Shown in pieces: positions 54,817 to 63,753 of a stretch of DNA of 64,000 nt. The stretch comes from Melioribacteraceae bacterium (GTDB lineage Bacteria; Bacteroidota; Ignavibacteria; Ignavibacteriales; Melioribacteraceae), in assembly GCA_011525875.1 (NCBI GenBank), contig WYBN01000012.1, forward strand, positions 248,001 through 312,000, given 5' to 3'. The first letter of the stretch is position 1. Each line of letters begins with the position of its first letter. The notes beneath the pieces are model-generated. The model ran no database searches. It saw nothing but the letters and a program-made list of their open reading frames with translations, and was not told the DNA's origin. The translations under genes were made by a program, and so were the position numbers.

Positions 54817-54844
54817 CCGCCGGATAAACAATGCGCCGGCGGTT
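54815..54844. terminator. GC-rich hairpin between convergent genes
   Basis: AACCGCCGG (54815-54823) pairs perfectly with CCGGCGGTT (54836-54844) across 12 bases. It overlaps the dipeptidase stop codon and lies 14 bases from the end of the convergent NagB/PIG-L gene. No long T run follows on either strand, so termination in both directions is inferred mainly from position and stem strength. Confidence 0.55.
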
Positions 54845-54858
54845 GCCAAAATATCCGC

Positions 54859-57246
54859 TTATAAATTCTCTGTGAGTTTTCGTAATTGACGCGAGTGACT
54901 GAAAAACTCTTCGAGATTCATTTCTTTTAAGAATATCATTCCTTTAGCTGATCGGACACGTTTTGATTCATGATTTAAGAAATAATCTTTACCAAGACAT
55001 GTTCTTATCACCTGATATTGTTCCACCTGAATCCGCTGAGCCAAACGAGAAAAAGGACCGTCAAATTCCCAACTCGGAAAACTTGCATCTTTCTGAGATC
55101 CAAAACTATTCATAAATGTATTATCTGTAATTGCAAAAGAACTAAGACTGACAGGAATGTAAACGTTAGCTTCGGCTGGATGAAATCTGTACCAAACATT
55201 TCTGTAACCCCATACCTTAATGTTGTCAATACCGGTCTCTTCATGATATATTCTTAAGGCTTCGGTTACAGCTTGCAGAACTTTGTAATGAGTGTCAGGT
55301 CCGCTTCCTTCAGGATCAAGAGCTACAGAAACTGTAGTAGGTTTGATTTTTTTTATAAGGTTTAATACTGGTATTACATCACGGTTTACCTCGGGACTCT
55401 CAGTAAAAATATCTCCCTGATAAAAACCCAATCGAAGGTGAGAAATATCTTCGACCGTAAAACCATAATATCCCCATAATACTTCAACTTCCCACTCCCG
55501 CATCATTCCTTTAAGTTTCTGTACATAAGTAATATCTTTTTTACCGGGGTACTGTGTCTTAAAGTAATTAATTAATTCATAAACCCGGTCTTTTAGATAT
55601 GCAGGATTATCTTCCTCATAAATTTCAACAATGTTTCTAAGAAGTCTACGTGAAATTGCTTCCTGTCTAAGTGTTTTGCTGTGAGCAGCAATTCCGTCAA
55701 GGTATAAATTTACGTCTCTATTTTTACCTTCGACAAAATTCGGGTCAAAATACCTCTGTTTAAATCTTTTATTGAATGTGCCTGAGGATAAAAATTTACA
55801 CAAATCGTTTAACAGACTAAGCATAAACGAATTAGTTACGGCAGTAAATCCGCTGGTTAAATAGGTGAAGTGATGTTTGTTTTTTGGGTTGCGAACGAGA
55901 TGGTTAATCAAGGGCAAATATGCGAGCATAATATCATCATGGTGAGGGGCTGTGTGTAAAAAAGTTTCGCCGTCAATATTCCTCATCCCATATTCAAAGC
56001 GTTTTAAAATATTCTGTTTAATTTCGTTTGTAATCTCCGAAGGTTTTTTACCGCTCTTTTTTATTATTAGACTTGTCAATTTATGCGGAGCAAAATTTTC
56101 TTTTGGAAGTTCCTCGAGAGATTTTTCTTTTTCAACGACGAGGTTAATAAAAGCTCTTTCTTTTGACAGCTGAGTCAAAGGGTTTTCATTATTAACATCA
56201 ACGAATCTTCGTTCAAGAAGACGGAGAGCGGCACCGTTCGTTAAATAGAATCGGGCATTTTTTAGTTTTTGTAATGAAGTAGCGGGATATTTTAATGATC
56301 GCTCTTTCTGAATAGAATCTCTAACAATATTTGCTTTGGCTTCGCCAGCAGCAATGATTATAGCAGTTGCATCGGGATTATAAGTAATTGAATCAAGTCC
56401 GATAGTAATTACGAGCCTGTTCTTTGCAATTTCAACCCCGCCTAAATCGGTAGATGCGGCAGCTTGCGTTTCATAATTAGTTTGAATTAATCTTGTTGTC
56501 GAAAAGTGATCGCTTCCCTGAACATTAAACCCAATATGACCGTCGGGGCCGATACCTCCTAAGAAGAAACCTATGCCGCCAAGTCTGCGTATTCTTTCTT
56601 CGTAGTTAGAGCAGAATTCGTCAACCATCTCAATCGTAGATTTCTGGAGACGTTCAAGCCTATTACTCGCCCATCTCGTACGAAGCGAGAGGTCAACAAT
56701 TTTCGCGGGGAAAATTTCATCAAGGGGCAAATTTTCTGCGCGGGGAATTTCATTTATGTTCATGAACAAAGCATTTTTAGGATCAAGTCCCCAATTCCTG
56801 AAATAAAATTTCTGTATGTAATAATAAAAGCTGTTATGCTGATTTGTGTCTATCGGGTAAAATTCATCTATCTGAACAAATTTTAAACTTGAAAGAGAAG
56901 GTCTCTTTTTATGATCAATAGAAACTGTTTCCAATAATTGAGTGATATAATCAGAATTCCACTCTTTTATGATTTTAGACACCCACTTAATAAAATGTTC
57001 GGGTGTTTTCCCGGTAGGCAAAGAGATCACACCTTCGGGATTATTCTGTATCCATTCAATGAAGCGAAGAGCTGTTAGTTTCCCAAGTTCAGGAAAACTA
57101 TCAACTTGTATGATCGGAATTTTTTCAGTAGGCTTGTATATAAGTTCTTTGCCTGATTTTCTTAAATAATAATCTTCAACAAGAGAAGTAATTCCGGAAT
57201 TGATTTGTGATTTCGATTTGCCGCGAGTTTTTGTATTTGTTTTCAT
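54859..57246 (-). CDS. nagB: Glucosamine-6-phosphate deaminase/PIG-L deacetylase-like fusion
   Basis: A fusion of about 795 residues. The start at 57246 follows CAGGCTTAATA; a longer frame to 57312 adds a hydrophobic stretch that fits no known start. The first half is a NagB sugar-phosphate isomerase/deaminase (LKFVQIDEFYPIDTNQHNSF, GGIGFFLGGIGPDGHIGFN, the latter with the catalytic Asp/His). The second half, from about residue 430, is PIG-L/LmbE-like: FLHTAPHHDDIMLAYLPLI in place of the usual AHPDD, TYLTSGFTAVTNS, and ALDPEGSGPDTHYKVLQAV with a late His. Such fusions occur in Bacteroidota. It would feed glucosamine 6-phosphate into glycolysis, perhaps after removing an acetyl group. Confidence 0.88.
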   Translation of the reverse strand: MKTNTKTRGKSKSQINSGITSLVEDYYLRKSGKELIYKPTEKIPIIQVDSFPELGKLTALRFIEWIQNNPEGVISLPTGKTPEHFIKWVSKIIKEWNSDYITQLLETVSIDHKKRPSLSSLKFVQIDEFYPIDTNQHNSFYYYIQKFYFRNWGLDPKNALFMNINEIPRAENLPLDEIFPAKIVDLSLRTRWASNRLERLQKSTIEMVDEFCSNYEERIRRLGGIGFFLGGIGPDGHIGFNVQGSDHFSTTRLIQTNYETQAAASTDLGGVEIAKNRLVITIGLDSITYNPDATAIIIAAGEAKANIVRDSIQKERSLKYPATSLQKLKNARFYLTNGAALRLLERRFVDVNNENPLTQLSKERAFINLVVEKEKSLEELPKENFAPHKLTSLIIKKSGKKPSEITNEIKQNILKRFEYGMRNIDGETFLHTAPHHDDIMLAYLPLINHLVRNPKNKHHFTYLTSGFTAVTNSFMLSLLNDLCKFLSSGTFNKRFKQRYFDPNFVEGKNRDVNLYLDGIAAHSKTLRQEAISRRLLRNIVEIYEEDNPAYLKDRVYELINYFKTQYPGKKDITYVQKLKGMMREWEVEVLWGYYGFTVEDISHLRLGFYQGDIFTESPEVNRDVIPVLNLIKKIKPTTVSVALDPEGSGPDTHYKVLQAVTEALRIYHEETGIDNIKVWGYRNVWYRFHPAEANVYIPVSLSSFAITDNTFMNSFGSQKDASFPSWEFDGPFSRLAQRIQVEQYQVIRTCLGKDYFLNHESKRVRSAKGMIFLKEMNLEEFFSHSRQLRKLTENL

Positions 57247-57365
57247 TATTAAGCCTGAAATAAAAATTTGCAGAAATATTTTTTGATGCAAACATATTGA
57301 AAAATATCCCAAATATCATTCTTGTTTTGAAACGTGAGTGTGATTAAGATTCGAGCCCCGAAGTT

Positions 57366-57399
57366 GTAAAACAAAATAGGGGATTAAATTTAATCCCCT
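57366..57399 (-). terminator. Terminator of the SLBB gene
   Basis: A perfect 22-base palindrome at 57378-57399 (half-site AGGGGATTAAA) followed on the minus strand by ATTTTGTTTT. It lies a few bases after the SLBB stop and would separate that gene from the NagB fusion downstream. A binding site for a dimeric regulator is an alternative reading of so perfect a palindrome. Confidence 0.72.
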
Positions 57400-57404
57400 G
57401 ATTC

Positions 57405-57920
57405 TTAATTGCGGACAATATTCAATATCAAAATAGAAAGGGATATTAATGTTGATACCACAGATAAGGTGATAGAGAACCAATCCCGAAAATACAACCT
57501 TGGACTTCCAGGCACCACAAGAATATCATTTGCTTCTAATTTGGGGATGTCCTTTTTGTAACCTTTCAGATCCGGCTGCCACATCAAATCATCGTAATTA
57601 AATTTGATCAATTCTTGCGAGCCGTCAATTTTTGATTTATATAAACGAAGATCATATAGATGAGAATCATCCGTAGGGCCTCCTGCGAATGAGAGTAAAT
57701 CAATAACAGTTGCGTCAGAAGGAATTTTGTACTTGCCGGGATACTTCACAAAGCCCCATACAGAAACAGTCATATTTACAGAGAAAGGATCGGAATAATC
57801 GAAAAAACCGCCTTGAGATTGATATGTTCTTGCTGGAGCGCCGATTTCATAATCGCGCACTTGACTGAAAGAAGTACTCAAAAAAAACATTAAGAAAAAT
57901 GCTGTTAAATATTTTGCCAT
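57405..57920 (-). CDS. SLBB-domain protein with C-terminal membrane helix
   Basis: A 171-residue protein with signal peptide (ending SFSQ) and one SLBB domain at about 48-140 (VNMTVSVWGFVKYPGKYKIP, ATVIDLLSFAGGPTDDSHLY, LEANDILVVPG). It finishes with a helix (FSITLSVVSTLISLSILILN). SLBB domains are ring-forming soluble beta-grasp domains of polysaccharide export proteins such as Wza, but the N-terminal export domain is missing and the anchor is at the other end. It is divergent from a UDP-glucuronate decarboxylase gene, so a role in surface polysaccharide export or assembly is likely. Confidence 0.82.
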   Translation of the reverse strand: MAKYLTAFFLMFFLSTSFSQVRDYEIGAPARTYQSQGGFFDYSDPFSVNMTVSVWGFVKYPGKYKIPSDATVIDLLSFAGGPTDDSHLYDLRLYKSKIDGSQELIKFNYDDLMWQPDLKGYKKDIPKLEANDILVVPGSPRLYFRDWFSITLSVVSTLISLSILILNIVRN

Positions 57921-58034
57921 TTTATACCCCGGAAAAGAGTGGATCGTATTTTATACTTAAAATTAGTTAGGATTTTTTTGTGATCAAAATTATTAAATTT
58001 ATATTTAAAAAGTAATTCTGAACGGATTAGAAAA

Positions 58035-58979
58035 ATGAAAAAAACAGCGGTTGTCACAGGCGGCGCAGGATTTCTTGGTTCTCACCTCTGCGATAAATTA
58101 ATTAACGAGGGGATGCGAATATTTTGCATAGATAATTTGCTCACCGGCTCAATTCAAAATATTTCGCATTTGTTCGGCGAGAAAGACTTCACTTTTTATA
58201 AATACGATGTAACGAATTATATTCATATTCCTGGAAATGTTGATTATATACTTCACTTTGCATCACCCGCTAGCCCAGCAGATTATATGCATTATCCGAT
58301 ACAGACATTAAAAGTTGGCTCACTTGGAACACACAAAGCACTTGGGCTTGCAAAAGAAAAAAAAGCTGTCTTTTTATTAGCATCAACATCCGAGATTTAC
58401 GGTGATCCGATTATTCATCCTCAGCCTGAAACTTATTGGGGGAATGTAAATCCTACTGGACCGAGAGGCGTTTACGATGAGGCTAAACGTTTTGCTGAAG
58501 CCCTTGTTATGGCTTATCACAGATCTCACGGTATTAATACAAAGATTGCAAGAATATTTAATACCTATGGAACAAGAATGAGACTTGATGACGGACGTGC
58601 ACTGCCTACATTTATCGCTCAAGCGCTAAGAAACGATGATGTCACAGTATATGGCGACGGTTCTCAGACAAGAAGCTTTTGTTATGTCGACGATATGATA
58701 GACGGTATTTACAGGTTGCTTCTTTCGGATGAAAATGAACCTATTAATTTTGGAAATCCCGAAGAATTGACAATAAAGCAACTCGCAGAAAAAATTGTCG
58801 CATTTACAAATTCAAAAAGTAAAATTATTTTTAAAGAACTACCTGTTGATGATCCAAAGATTAGGCAGCCTGATATAAAAAAAGCTTCTAAGAAATTGAA
58901 CTGGTTCCCTTATGTTGCACTTGATCTAGGATTAGAAAAGACTATTGGCTATTTTCAAAAGATAACAGATAGTATTTAA
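58035..58979 (+). CDS. UDP-glucuronate decarboxylase (UDP-xylose synthase type)
   Basis: A 314-residue extended SDR enzyme forming UDP-xylose (or UDP-4-keto-pentose) from UDP-glucuronate for cell-surface glycans. It has the NAD motif [50 protein letters not shown], the active-site [11 protein letters not shown] (Tyr-x-x-x-Lys), [20 protein letters not shown] and [16 protein letters not shown]. The ASPASP and YDEAKR motifs separate it from dTDP-glucose dehydratases and UDP-glucose epimerases. It is divergent from the SLBB gene, 114 bases apart. Confidence 0.93.
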   Translation: MKKTAVVTGGAGFLGSHLCDKLINEGMRIFCIDNLLTGSIQNISHLFGEKDFTFYKYDVTNYIHIPGNVDYILHFASPASPADYMHYPIQTLKVGSLGTHKALGLAKEKKAVFLLASTSEIYGDPIIHPQPETYWGNVNPTGPRGVYDEAKRFAEALVMAYHRSHGINTKIARIFNTYGTRMRLDDGRALPTFIAQALRNDDVTVYGDGSQTRSFCYVDDMIDGIYRLLLSDENEPINFGNPEELTIKQLAEKIVAFTNSKSKIIFKELPVDDPKIRQPDIKKASKKLNWFPYVALDLGLEKTIGYFQKITDSI

Positions 58980-59242
58980 CGCTTGATTGTTATTATTCAT
59001 TATGGAATTTTTGCCGCTCTTTAAAATATTTTTCAAAATAATTGACTAAGTCATAAAATAATTTTAAGTTTTCACACGGGAGTTTAGTTCCCCTCACCTT
59101 TGGGTTTAGAATTTTAGTTCCTTCTACCAGTATTTTCTCATTATTGCTTACCCTAGGCGAATATTGAAATATGATGATTTCTATTTTTAATAAATAAATT
59201 CATTCTTTCAATAATTTGCTTCTACAAAAGGAGGATTAGAAA

Positions 59243-62218
59243 ATGAGAAAATTATCATTCAATTTTCTCGTTTCGCTGCTGCTTATGTATACCTGGGTAT
59301 ATCCCCAAGAATCATGGAATCTGATCAACCCCCATCCAACTTCAAACAATATTAATGATATTTATTTCTTAGATGATAATTATGGATTTGTGGTTGGCAT
59401 GAACGGATTAATTTTGAAAACAACCGACGGAATGGAATCTTGGGAGAACATAATTAATGTAACAGAAAAAACGCTAACAAGCGTTCATTTTATTAACTAC
59501 AATAAAGGGGCTGTTGTTGGGAATGAAGGAGCAGTATTCATAACTACAGACGGCGGAAATTCGTGGGTTGATAAGAAAGGTTCTTTACCTCAAAACTACC
59601 ATAGTGTAGTAAAATATTCCGATGAAAATACCATTTGGATTGGAAGTGGGAATACTATTTACAAAACTACAAATTCAGGTGATAGCTGGACATCCTACAA
59701 TCAACCATCTCCATTTTTGATTGCAGATATTTATCCAATTGATAATCTTAAATGCTTCTGGTGCGGTTTTGGCGGTATTTATAAAACAGAAAATGGGGGA
59801 GCTAATTGGAGCAGTGTATCAACAAATCTTTATGTTTATCAGTTTAATAAAATCTCATTTGTTGATAGTCAGCATGGCTGGATAATCGGGAGTAATAAAG
59901 CGCTGATTAAAACTACAAATGGCGGAACAACATGGACCGAATACAGCAACATTGAACAATGGGATAGAGAGAGTATGGTTGGTTTTAGAAACGCCAATGT
60001 TGGATTTTATGCAAGTCAAAAAGGATTATATTATACAACAGACGGGGGTTCGAATTGGAATAATATATTTACACCTTTTGATGGGGATTATCAGCATAAT
60101 AAATTTTCATCACTTTCTGTCACTGAGAATATAGTTTATGCAGCAGGATATTACGGAGCGTTATATAAGATCGATAATCTTTTCCAAATTTATAACTGTA
60201 ACAGTAGTATCGATAATTTAGTAGAAGATTTCAAAACTATCTTCTTCAATGACGAGAATCTGGGTTTTGCCGGGTCGACAAGCGGGAAAATATTTAAGAC
60301 AACTGATGGCGGGAGTAATTGGTCGGGAAAGGTGGTAAATTTAGAGCATGAGATAAGTCGTATTCAATTTTGTGACCAAGACGTTGGATATTTAATTTCG
60401 AAAAAGACCTCTTATGACGAATCAAATATTTACAAAACAACAAATTCAGGTGAGAATTGGAATTCAATTTTGGCTGAAAATTCTCTTCAAGACCTGGAAT
60501 TTATTAATTCACAAAATGGAATTGCTATTACATATTCTGGGGGCTCTGATTTTCTGGCAACTACTAATGGAGGCGCTACTTGGAGTAAAAAATCTACTAA
60601 TTCAGATATCAATGATATCTGCATTATTTCTGAGACAGAAATTTGCGCTGTAGGAAGATTAGGAAGGATATATATTTCTTCTAATTTTGGTCAAACATGG
60701 AACTCTGGAAGTTCCCCTATAAATAACGACCTATATAAAGTCGCTTATTATGATGGAGCTTTGTTTGCAGTAGGTAATCATTATGTTATTAAATCAATGG
60801 ATAAGGGAAACAACTGGCAAATAATTTATACAGGCACATCGTCAGATATTTTTAAGGATTTATTCTTTGTAGATAGGAATTATATTTGGATAGTCGGGGG
60901 CAGTAGTGCTAACAATAATGATTTCGAGCTTATCCTAAAAAGTACCGATAGGGGTAACGAGTGGGAAAGAATTATTACTACAAATTCACAAAAGTATGAG
61001 GCATGTTTTTTCCTTGACTTGAATAATGGTTTTTTAGTTGGTGAGAATACAACAATTATGAAGTACACAGATAACAAAAATATTCCTTTGTCTCCAAGTG
61101 GGCTGCAAGCCGACCCTTCTGGGAATAGCATCCTATTGAATTGGACACAATCTTCGAACACTATTGGATATAAAATATTTAGGAGTGATTATTACTCGGG
61201 AAAATATAATTTAGTTTACGAGGGTGATGCAAACTTATTCATGGACACGGATCTTCTTTGGGACTCGGATTATTTTTACAGAGTACAATCATTTAATAGC
61301 ACTGGAAATTCTTCGTTATCTCAAGAGGTTAAATGCAGAACCGAATCAGTTAATCTAACGCCGCCTCAATTACTTTACCCTGAAAACAACGCTTTTAATT
61401 TACCTGCCGAAATTACTTTCGAATGGACAAATTGTGATAATGCAAAGTGTTATAATCTACAATTAACATGGGATAACAGCTTTGCTTATATCCAGTATGA
61501 CTTGGATAATATTACAAATAATGAAATAACGATATCTGATCTTCAAAAAGGATTCGAGTTTTATTGGAGGGTTAGATCAATTAATGATAATTTAAGCAGC
61601 AGTTGGAGCGAAGTGAGAAAGTTTCAAATCATTCCAGAGCTTCCATCCAAAGTCGAATTATACGAACCGCCTAATGGTGCGACAGAACAGCCGCTCACTC
61701 TGTTGCTGGATTGGGTGCCTACTACGGCTGATTACTATCATTTGCAAGTTGCAGATCATTCGTCTTTCACTTCAAACATTGTGGAATTAGATGATATTAA
61801 TTCCTCAAGTAAATGGTTGGAGGGACTCCAAAATAATAAAACTTACTTTTGGAGGGTGAGAGGTAAAAATGCTGCGGGTTATGGCGAATGGTCTGAAACT
61901 TGGCATTTTACTACAGAGACGACAACATCATCAGGAAATTTAAGTCTAATACCTGAAAAATTTATCTTGACTCAAAATTTCCCCAATCCGTTTAATCTCT
62001 CTACATATATTTACTTCGAATTGCCAAAGGACTCATTTGTTGAGGTAAATATTTTCAATTATTTGGGGGTAAAAAAAGAAAATATCATTAAAGATTATTT
62101 GCTGGCAGGAAAATATAAATACCGTTGGGAAGCAACTGGATTATCAAGCGGTGTTTATTTTATTAACTTAAAATGCAACGAATATGAATCAACCGTGAAA
62201 GCCATTCTATTGAAATAA
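59243..62218 (+). CDS. Secreted Ycf48-like propeller protein with FnIII-like domains and T9SS tail
   Basis: A 991-residue exported protein with a very good ribosome binding site (AAAAGGAGG) and a signal peptide ending VYPQ. Residues about 25-620 hold repeated Ycf48/BNR propeller units around KTTDGGSNW, KTTNSGDSW, KTTNGGTTW and TTDGGSNWNNIF. FnIII-like sections follow (about 625-720, APSGLQ-type start LSPSGLQADPSGNSILLNW, then two domains with FEWTNCDNAKCYNLQLTW and LDWVPTTADYYHLQVAD). It ends with a T9SS sorting domain (NFPNPFNLSTYIYFELP, NYLGVKK, LSSGVYFINL, STVKAILLK), slightly diverged with Leu for Pro in the motif. Probably a cell-surface or secreted structural or binding protein; no catalytic motif. 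Single-gene transcript. Confidence 0.9.
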   Translation: MRKLSFNFLVSLLLMYTWVYPQESWNLINPHPTSNNINDIYFLDDNYGFVVGMNGLILKTTDGMESWENIINVTEKTLTSVHFINYNKGAVVGNEGAVFITTDGGNSWVDKKGSLPQNYHSVVKYSDENTIWIGSGNTIYKTTNSGDSWTSYNQPSPFLIADIYPIDNLKCFWCGFGGIYKTENGGANWSSVSTNLYVYQFNKISFVDSQHGWIIGSNKALIKTTNGGTTWTEYSNIEQWDRESMVGFRNANVGFYASQKGLYYTTDGGSNWNNIFTPFDGDYQHNKFSSLSVTENIVYAAGYYGALYKIDNLFQIYNCNSSIDNLVEDFKTIFFNDENLGFAGSTSGKIFKTTDGGSNWSGKVVNLEHEISRIQFCDQDVGYLISKKTSYDESNIYKTTNSGENWNSILAENSLQDLEFINSQNGIAITYSGGSDFLATTNGGATWSKKSTNSDINDICIISETEICAVGRLGRIYISSNFGQTWNSGSSPINNDLYKVAYYDGALFAVGNHYVIKSMDKGNNWQIIYTGTSSDIFKDLFFVDRNYIWIVGGSSANNNDFELILKSTDRGNEWERIITTNSQKYEACFFLDLNNGFLVGENTTIMKYTDNKNIPLSPSGLQADPSGNSILLNWTQSSNTIGYKIFRSDYYSGKYNLVYEGDANLFMDTDLLWDSDYFYRVQSFNSTGNSSLSQEVKCRTESVNLTPPQLLYPENNAFNLPAEITFEWTNCDNAKCYNLQLTWDNSFAYIQYDLDNITNNEITISDLQKGFEFYWRVRSINDNLSSSWSEVRKFQIIPELPSKVELYEPPNGATEQPLTLLLDWVPTTADYYHLQVADHSSFTSNIVELDDINSSSKWLEGLQNNKTYFWRVRGKNAAGYGEWSETWHFTTETTTSSGNLSLIPEKFILTQNFPNPFNLSTYIYFELPKDSFVEVNIFNYLGVKKENIIKDYLLAGKYKYRWEATGLSSGVYFINLKCNEYESTVKAILLK

Positions 62219-63140
62219 GGAAAATCTTCCGGTTAGTTAGCTGAAAAAAAGGCGCTAATCAGTAGATTAAATACTGAAAGTAAACGGAAGGAAAAGTTAG
62301 CTTACAGAAAGTAAAAATGTACAAACAAGAGTTTGTATGATAATTCTTTTGAAAAAACACCTAAGCAATTGTTCATAAACTCATTTAGAAAAGAGTATGA
62401 GTTAAGCCAAGCAGAAAGAAGTGAAATATTAAAGTTAGCGGAGATCTGTTTGTTCCGAAAGTTCCGAAGATATTTGTAAAACAAAAAATTCTGTGTGCAC
62501 CAAAGAGAGCAAAACATTTAAGAGCACTAAAAGAGCAGGAGGAGCAGGGAGCAGAACCAACGCTGGATGTAAGAAGATCTTGATATATTTCGGAAGCCGA
62601 AATGGTTTTAAGATGCAAATAGTAAGAACAAAAAACAACTGCTGCCAACACACGTTTGCCGTAATGAAGGGCGGCGTGCTTCTATTGACAATTTTGTGAA
62701 TAATTGAAGTGCAGTGCTTCGATTGAACTTTAGTGCTGAAAAGTCCGAACGAACGCAAAGCCGAAAACCTTTGCAGCAAGTGTAAAGAAAAAAAAATAGA
62801 CAGCCTCAGATTACTACTGCCAATAAAATTGTATAACTAAAATTATGGACATAATATTTTTACTTAGCGCTATCGATCAAGATATATAATTAATTGAATA
62901 TGCCTCTTCATCAGTATAACAACTGAAAATCATGTATCCAAAGTTAGTATGATGCTGATTTTACAGTTAGACTCGATTCGAATTTATTTTGATGTTTACA
63001 GACCGAAATTGAATACTAAAAGAACTAATTTTTAGTCCTAAGCTTAAAAATATGGTTCAATGAAAAATTGTTTTGTATATAACTAAGCGAATGCTTATAT
63101 TAAAGCGTAACTATCAGAAAGAATTATATAATTTTATAAT
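62219..63140 (+). other. 0.9-kb stretch without a convincing gene
   Basis: All six frames are broken within about 115 codons, and the longer frames are Cys- and Phe-rich minus-strand readings without motifs. Plus-strand fragments such as FRKEYELSQAERSEILKLAE, open for about 50 codons, and CAPKRAKHLRALKEQEEQ in another frame could be remnants of a decayed gene. A minus-strand reading of 62440-62560 resembles dispersed low-complexity intergenic repeats seen in some bacterial genomes. A small perfect hairpin, ATTTCGG-AAG-CCGAAAT, is at 62587-62603. The part from 62800 is plain AT-rich sequence and probably holds the promoter of the TetR gene. Confidence 0.4.
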
Positions 63141-63719
63141 ATGCCTCGAAACAAAAACTATGACGAAAATATAGTATTGAAAAAAGCATTAAATGTTTTC
63201 TGGGAATATGGTTATAAAGCAACTTCTACAAGACTATTGGAAAAGAAGATGGGTATTAACCAGTTTTCAATTTATTCATCCTTTAATAGTAAAAAGGAAT
63301 TGTTTCTTAGAGCAATCAAAAAATATCGTGAGTATGTAGAACAAAATGTTTACAAAGATTTACTAAAACCGGATTCCGGAATAACTGATTTGCAAGCTTT
63401 TCTTTTGAGCGCAACCATGGCTAATACAGCGAAATTTAAGAACAGAGGCTGCATGATAGTAAATACCGCTGCAGAAATTGGAAACAGCGATTCTGAAATT
63501 GCCCGAGAAATTGAGCTTTACTATAATTTTATTCGAGGGATGATGAAGAATATTTTACATAACGCAATCGCAAAAAATGAAGTTTCGGCCGATATTGATG
63601 TGGATAAACTTGCTAATTATTTTTTGGGTGTGATGCAGGGAATCTCGGTGGCCTCTAAAACAATGAATATAAAACAAATAAACGATTTTGTTTCCGTTGC
63701 TCTTTCAATAATTATATAA
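63141..63719 (+). CDS. TetR/AcrR-family transcriptional regulator
   Basis: A 192-residue regulator. The N-terminal helix-turn-helix is clear: ALNVFWEYGYKATSTRLLEK, GINQFSIYSSFNSKKELF and LRAIKKYREYVEQN (about residues 12-62). The C-terminal ligand-binding part has FLLSATMANTAKFKNRGCMI and KLANYFLGVMQGISVASKTM, as in the TetR_C family of regulators with a conserved GCMIVNTAAE. It is the first gene before the partial DUF3179-like gene 34 bases downstream and may control it or the region around it. No operator is recognised. Confidence 0.93.
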   Translation: MPRNKNYDENIVLKKALNVFWEYGYKATSTRLLEKKMGINQFSIYSSFNSKKELFLRAIKKYREYVEQNVYKDLLKPDSGITDLQAFLLSATMANTAKFKNRGCMIVNTAAEIGNSDSEIAREIELYYNFIRGMMKNILHNAIAKNEVSADIDVDKLANYFLGVMQGISVASKTMNIKQINDFVSVALSIII

Positions 63720-63753
63720 TTATTCTTGTTGCCACTAATCTTTAGGAATCATA

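Noticed and set aside
62385-62651. 88-codon minus-strand frame in the gene-poor stretch
   Set aside because: Its translation is Cys/Phe/Leu-rich without a ribosome binding site or family motif, and overlapping frames of similar length occur beside it.
62620-62790. Integron attC-like site in the gene-poor stretch (short GC-rich inverted pieces)
   Set aside because: No RYYYAAC/GTTRRRY core pair flanks the sequence and no integrase or cassette array is present.
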